A stretch of 7,893 nt of DNA, from contig VBHV01000227.1 of assembly GCA_005881995.1 (NCBI GenBank), positions 4,244 to 12,136 on the forward strand. Direction: 5' to 3'. Shown here in pieces: positions 5,482 through 7,893 of the stretch (its first letter is position 1; the number at the start of each line of letters is the position of its first letter). Origin of the DNA: Chloroflexota bacterium. Its GTDB lineage: Bacteria > Chloroflexota > Ktedonobacteria > Ktedonobacterales > Ktedonobacteraceae. The notes beneath the pieces were generated by a model, which did no database searches, was not told where the DNA came from, and saw nothing but the letters and a program-made list of their open reading frames with translations. A program made the translations under genes and the position numbers.

Positions 5482-7059
5482 ATGCTGACCATGCCAGGAG
5501 TGATCGTGCCGGATCAATTCAATGCCGCAACTGCCTTTTTAGACCGTAACCTCGCCGAGGGACGCGGAGCCAAAACCGCCATTTATTACGATGGGCAAGC
5601 TTATACTTACGCGCAGGTCGCGGAACTGGCCAATCGCGTTGGCAATGGTCTGCTCGACCTGGGCATTGATATGGAGCAGCGCGTAGCCCTGCTCTTGCTG
5701 GACTCGCCGCACTTTGCCGCCGCCTTTTTCGGAGCAATCAAAATAGGTGCGGTTCCCATTCCACTGAATACAATGCTGCGGCCCAACGATTATGTCTACA
5801 TGCTCAATGACAGCCGGGCGCGCGCACTGCTCATTCACGCGGCCCTGTGGAAACAGATCGCGCAGCTTCTACCTGAATTGAAATATCTGCGCCACGTGGT
5901 CGTGGTTGGCCTGGAAGAGAGCGGAGAAAAGGAATCGACCACGTTCCATGATTTTGAGCGATGGACGCAGAAGGCGTCATCAAAGCTGGAGGCCGCCGCC
6001 ACCACGAAAGATGATAGCGCGTTCTGGTTGTACAGTTCAGGTAGTACGGGCTTCCCCAAAGGCTGTGTGCATTTGCAGCACGATATGACCTTTTGCACCG
6101 AATACTACGCCAAACCGGTACTTGGCATACGCGAGGATGATATTGCTTTCTCAGCCGCGAACCTCTACTTCGCCTATGGGCTGGGCAACAATCTCTACTT
6201 CCCCTTTGGTGTAGGTGCGAGCGCGGTGCATTACGCTGGCCGCCCCCTGGCGGAAGACATGTTCCAGGTCGTGCAGCAGTATCGCCCGACCATCTTCTTC
6301 GGCGTGCCCACGCTCTACGCCGGTATGCTGGCGCTGCCCGATGCCGAGAAACGCTTCGACTTTTCTTCGGTGCGTGCCTGCGTCTCCGCTGGCGAAGCTT
6401 TGCCAGCCGATATACTGCGCCGCTGGAAGGAGAAGTTCCACGTAGATATCCTGGACGGGATCGGCAGCACTGAGATACTACACATCTTCATCAGCAACCG
6501 CCCTGGAGAAGTCAAACCGGGAAGTTCGGGGAAGTTGGTGCCGGGATATGAGGCGTTGATTACCGATGAAAGCGGTCACGCCGTTCAGCAGGGTGAGATC
6601 GGCAATTTGCTCATTCGCGGTGACAGTATCGCCGCTTACTACTGGAATAAGCATGAGAAGACCAAGGATGTCTTCAATGGTCACTGGATACATACAGGCG
6701 ACAAATATTATCAGGATGAGGAAGGCTTCTACTGGTATTGTGGCCGCTCGGATGATATGCTCAAGGTCAGCGGCCAGTGGGTTTCGCCCGTCGAGGTCGA
6801 GGGGGCGCTGATTGCCCATCCCGCCGTGCTGGAATGCGCGGTGGTAGGCGACACGGACTCCGACGAACTGGTCAAGCCGCGAGCGTATGTGGTACTCAAC
6901 CAGGGCTATGAGCCTTCTCCAGCGCTGGCGAATGAGCTGAAAGCCTTTGTCAAAGAGCGGCTCGCGTCCTTCAAATATCCGCGCTGGATTGACTTTGTGG
7001 CCGAGCTTCCCAAGACTGCCACCGGGAAGATTCAACGTTTCAAGTTGAGAGAGCATTAA
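5482..7059 (+). CDS. AMP-forming acyl-CoA synthetase, benzoate-CoA ligase type
   Basis: A 525-residue adenylate-forming enzyme that should activate a carboxylic acid with ATP and join it to CoA. All core motifs are intact: P-loop YSSGSTGFPKG (184-194), YFAYGLGNNLYFPF (229-242), SAGEALP (302-308), GIGSTEILHIFISN (326-339), HTGDKY (404-409, D407 for ribose), the hinge YCGRSDDMLKVSGQWVSPVE (419-438), and PKTATGKIQRFKLRE (510-524) with catalytic K516. The GSTE(I/M)LHIF(I/L)SN form of motif A5 and the overall pattern resemble benzoate-CoA ligases more than acetyl-CoA or long-chain ligases, so an aromatic acid is the best guess. The chosen ATG 5482 has GAGGTG at 6-nt spacing; the in-frame GTG at 5473 lies within that site. 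A hydratase-fold gene follows after 6 nt, implying one transcript. No benzoyl-CoA reductase or box oxygenase gene is in view, so the pathway is open. Confidence 0.9.
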   Translation: MLTMPGVIVPDQFNAATAFLDRNLAEGRGAKTAIYYDGQAYTYAQVAELANRVGNGLLDLGIDMEQRVALLLLDSPHFAAAFFGAIKIGAVPIPLNTMLRPNDYVYMLNDSRARALLIHAALWKQIAQLLPELKYLRHVVVVGLEESGEKESTTFHDFERWTQKASSKLEAAATTKDDSAFWLYSSGSTGFPKGCVHLQHDMTFCTEYYAKPVLGIREDDIAFSAANLYFAYGLGNNLYFPFGVGASAVHYAGRPLAEDMFQVVQQYRPTIFFGVPTLYAGMLALPDAEKRFDFSSVRACVSAGEALPADILRRWKEKFHVDILDGIGSTEILHIFISNRPGEVKPGSSGKLVPGYEALITDESGHAVQQGEIGNLLIRGDSIAAYYWNKHEKTKDVFNGHWIHTGDKYYQDEEGFYWYCGRSDDMLKVSGQWVSPVEVEGALIAHPAVLECAVVGDTDSDELVKPRAYVVLNQGYEPSPALANELKAFVKERLASFKYPRWIDFVAELPKTATGKIQRFKLREH

Positions 7060-7065
7060 AAGTCT

Positions 7066-7743
7066 ATGCAGCAAGCCTACCAAGCATTGCGTATCGTCTC
7101 TGAGGCGCAAACGATTCGGATCGTTTTGGCCGCTCAGCCGGACGAGCTGATCCTGCAAGAGTTATGCACCGCCTGCGCCTCTTTCAGTACTGCTGGCAGC
7201 GAGGGCATCAAGGCTGTTGTGCTTGATTTTATTGGTGCGGAAGGAAAAGATGAGAGGGACGCGATTTCTCGCGTCCCTACAAATCTTGAGCAGGCATACA
7301 ATGCTGTACGTGCGGTAGCCCAACCGGTGCTGGCCGTGGCACGCGATACACTTTCACCGGCAGCTTCCAGGCTGATTTGCGCCGCAGATTTCACACTGGT
7401 GGCCGAGCACGCGTTACTGACCATAGGGAGTGAGGATAGTGAAGATGAGACGCTTCATGGGGCGCAAGCGGCGCGGCTGGGGTATGTTACGTGGTCGGTA
7501 CCTGCTAGCGACATCAATAAAGAAATGGGGCGCATCCTGAATCAGCTGCGCGAAAAAAGCGCCGTGGCTCTGCGCCTTACAAAGGCCAGTGTGCGCCTGG
7601 GCCAGGGGGAGCAGTTAACACCTCTCGAGGCATTGCAGCACATCAACGCGTTCTATCTCACGGAGGTGATGCGCACAAAGGACGCGGCAGAGGGACTGCG
7701 CGCTTTCCTGGAGAAACGACAACCCGTATGGGAAAACCGATAG
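7066..7743 (+). CDS. Divergent enoyl-CoA hydratase/isomerase-fold protein
   Basis: A 225-residue protein, shorter than the 255-270 usual for crotonase-family enzymes. The C-terminal half fits the family well: AARLGYVTWSVPASDI (135-150), SAVALRLTKASVRLGQ (165-180), then TKDAAEGLRAFLEKRQPVW (204-222), matching the family's t-x-D-x-x-EG-x-x-A-F-x-x-KR-x-P ending. The N-terminal half has GIKAVVLDFIG (47-57) and QPVLAVARDTLSPAASRLICAADFTLVAE (86-114). The usual FSAGADL oxyanion segment is missing, and the GALGGG loop is replaced by DTLSPAAS, so normal hydratase activity is doubtful. The position of the first missing motif is occupied by repeat-encoded residues 64-72. The gene begins 6 nt after the CoA-ligase stop with only a weak ribosome site (GAGAGAG, 15 nt upstream), suggesting translational coupling. 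It may be a degenerate or structural paralogue working on the ligase's product. Confidence 0.75.
   Translation: MQQAYQALRIVSEAQTIRIVLAAQPDELILQELCTACASFSTAGSEGIKAVVLDFIGAEGKDERDAISRVPTNLEQAYNAVRAVAQPVLAVARDTLSPAASRLICAADFTLVAEHALLTIGSEDSEDETLHGAQAARLGYVTWSVPASDINKEMGRILNQLREKSAVALRLTKASVRLGQGEQLTPLEALQHINAFYLTEVMRTKDAAEGLRAFLEKRQPVWENR
7256..7280. repeat. Palindromic repeat copy inside the hydratase-fold gene
   Basis: GGGACGCGA (7256-7264) and TCGCGTCCC (7269-7277) are perfect 9-bp arms around the tetraloop TTTC, followed by TA at 7278-7279. The layout (GGGRCGCGA, four-base TTTA/TTTC centre, TCGCGYCCC, TA) is that of the other copies in the window. The surrounding gene reads through it as RDAISRVPT (residues 64-72), almost the same peptide (DAINRVPM) that a copy gives inside the molybdoenzyme. 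Confidence 0.75.
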
Positions 7744-7777
7744 AAGACGAAGAGAGGCTTCATAGTAAGGAAACAAT

Positions 7778-7893
7778 ATGCCAGAAGAACATCATCCCTG
7801 GGAAACGATCTCGTATCGACAGATTATTGACACGCCCTTTCTCAAGGTGCGCAGCGAGGAGGTGGCCATCCCCAACGGCCCGGTTATTTCAGA
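7778..7893 (+). CDS. Probable NUDIX hydrolase, N-terminus only (partial)
   Basis: An ATG at 7778 with AAGGAAAC at about 7-nt spacing opens a frame that stays open to the right edge (38 codons: MPEEHHPWETISYRQIIDTP, then FLKVRSEEVAIPNGPVIS). The pattern W-x-x-(I/L)-S-(Y/S)-R-x-(I/L)-x-(D/Y)-(T/S)-P-(F/W)-L-x-V-(R/E), followed by an I-P-(D/N)-G segment, resembles the N-terminal part of ADP-ribose-pyrophosphatase-like NUDIX proteins. The diagnostic NUDIX box would lie further downstream and is not in view. It starts 34 nt after the hydratase-fold stop, with no terminator between, so it probably belongs to the same transcript. Confidence 0.55.
   Translation, partial: MPEEHHPWETISYRQIIDTPFLKVRSEEVAIPNGPVIS

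Noticed and set aside
6478..7158. 226-codon open frame on the minus strand opposite the CoA ligase
   Set aside because: The sense strand carries all adenylation motifs through this stretch. The antisense product shows no family pattern.

Overview
The window looks like a chromosomal segment of a Ktedonobacteria-type Chloroflexota bacterium. This placement is an inference. It rests on a short palindromic repeat (core GATTTATCGCG flanked by GGGRC/GYCCC runs and TA), a style I associate with those large genomes, and on the gene mix (ECF sigma factor with anti-sigma partner, five-helix Moco protein, ROK kinase, aryl-CoA ligase). No RNA gene, CRISPR array, intact insertion sequence or phage gene is visible.

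Layout. Minus strand, 1-3060: a three-gene block whose transcription runs towards position 1. Its first gene (1384-3060) encodes a membrane-bound molybdenum-cofactor oxidoreductase with a Tat-like motif before its fifth helix. After a 147-nt gap come an ECF sigma factor (604-1236) and, overlapping it by 11 nt, a zinc-type anti-sigma factor (1-614) that runs off the left edge. A 269-nt divergent intergenic region (3061-3329) holds a perfect 25-bp inverted repeat. Plus strand, 3330-7893: a ROK-family sugar kinase, a 172-bp MITE-like element, a 44-bp tandem duplication carrying a second ribosome binding site and start, tlyA (rRNA 2'-O-methyltransferase with S4 domain), a benzoate-CoA-ligase-type acyl-CoA synthetase, a divergent enoyl-CoA hydratase-fold protein, and the start of a probable NUDIX hydrolase.

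The most notable content is how small repeats have reshaped genes. The same palindromic repeat occurs in the intergenic region and inside three coding sequences without breaking them. In two of these it is read in the same phase and gives DAI(N/S)(R/P)xP-type peptides. In the sigma factor it is read on the other strand and gives LGAQFIAP. This resembles the protein-embedded palindromic elements of Rickettsia. Separately, removing the MITE and one TA dinucleotide extends the ROK frame by ten codons to a TGA that overlaps the ATG of the downstream gene. This suggests that the insertion supplied ROK with a new stop codon and uncoupled it from tlyA. The later 44-bp duplication then created a 15-codon mini-ORF whose stop overlaps the present tlyA start.

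Functional links: the sigma/anti-sigma pair is a standard envelope-signal module next to an exported redox enzyme. The CoA ligase and hydratase-fold gene are 6 nt apart and probably act in one acyl-CoA or aryl-CoA pathway. tlyA and the ROK kinase appear to be operon neighbours rather than pathway partners.
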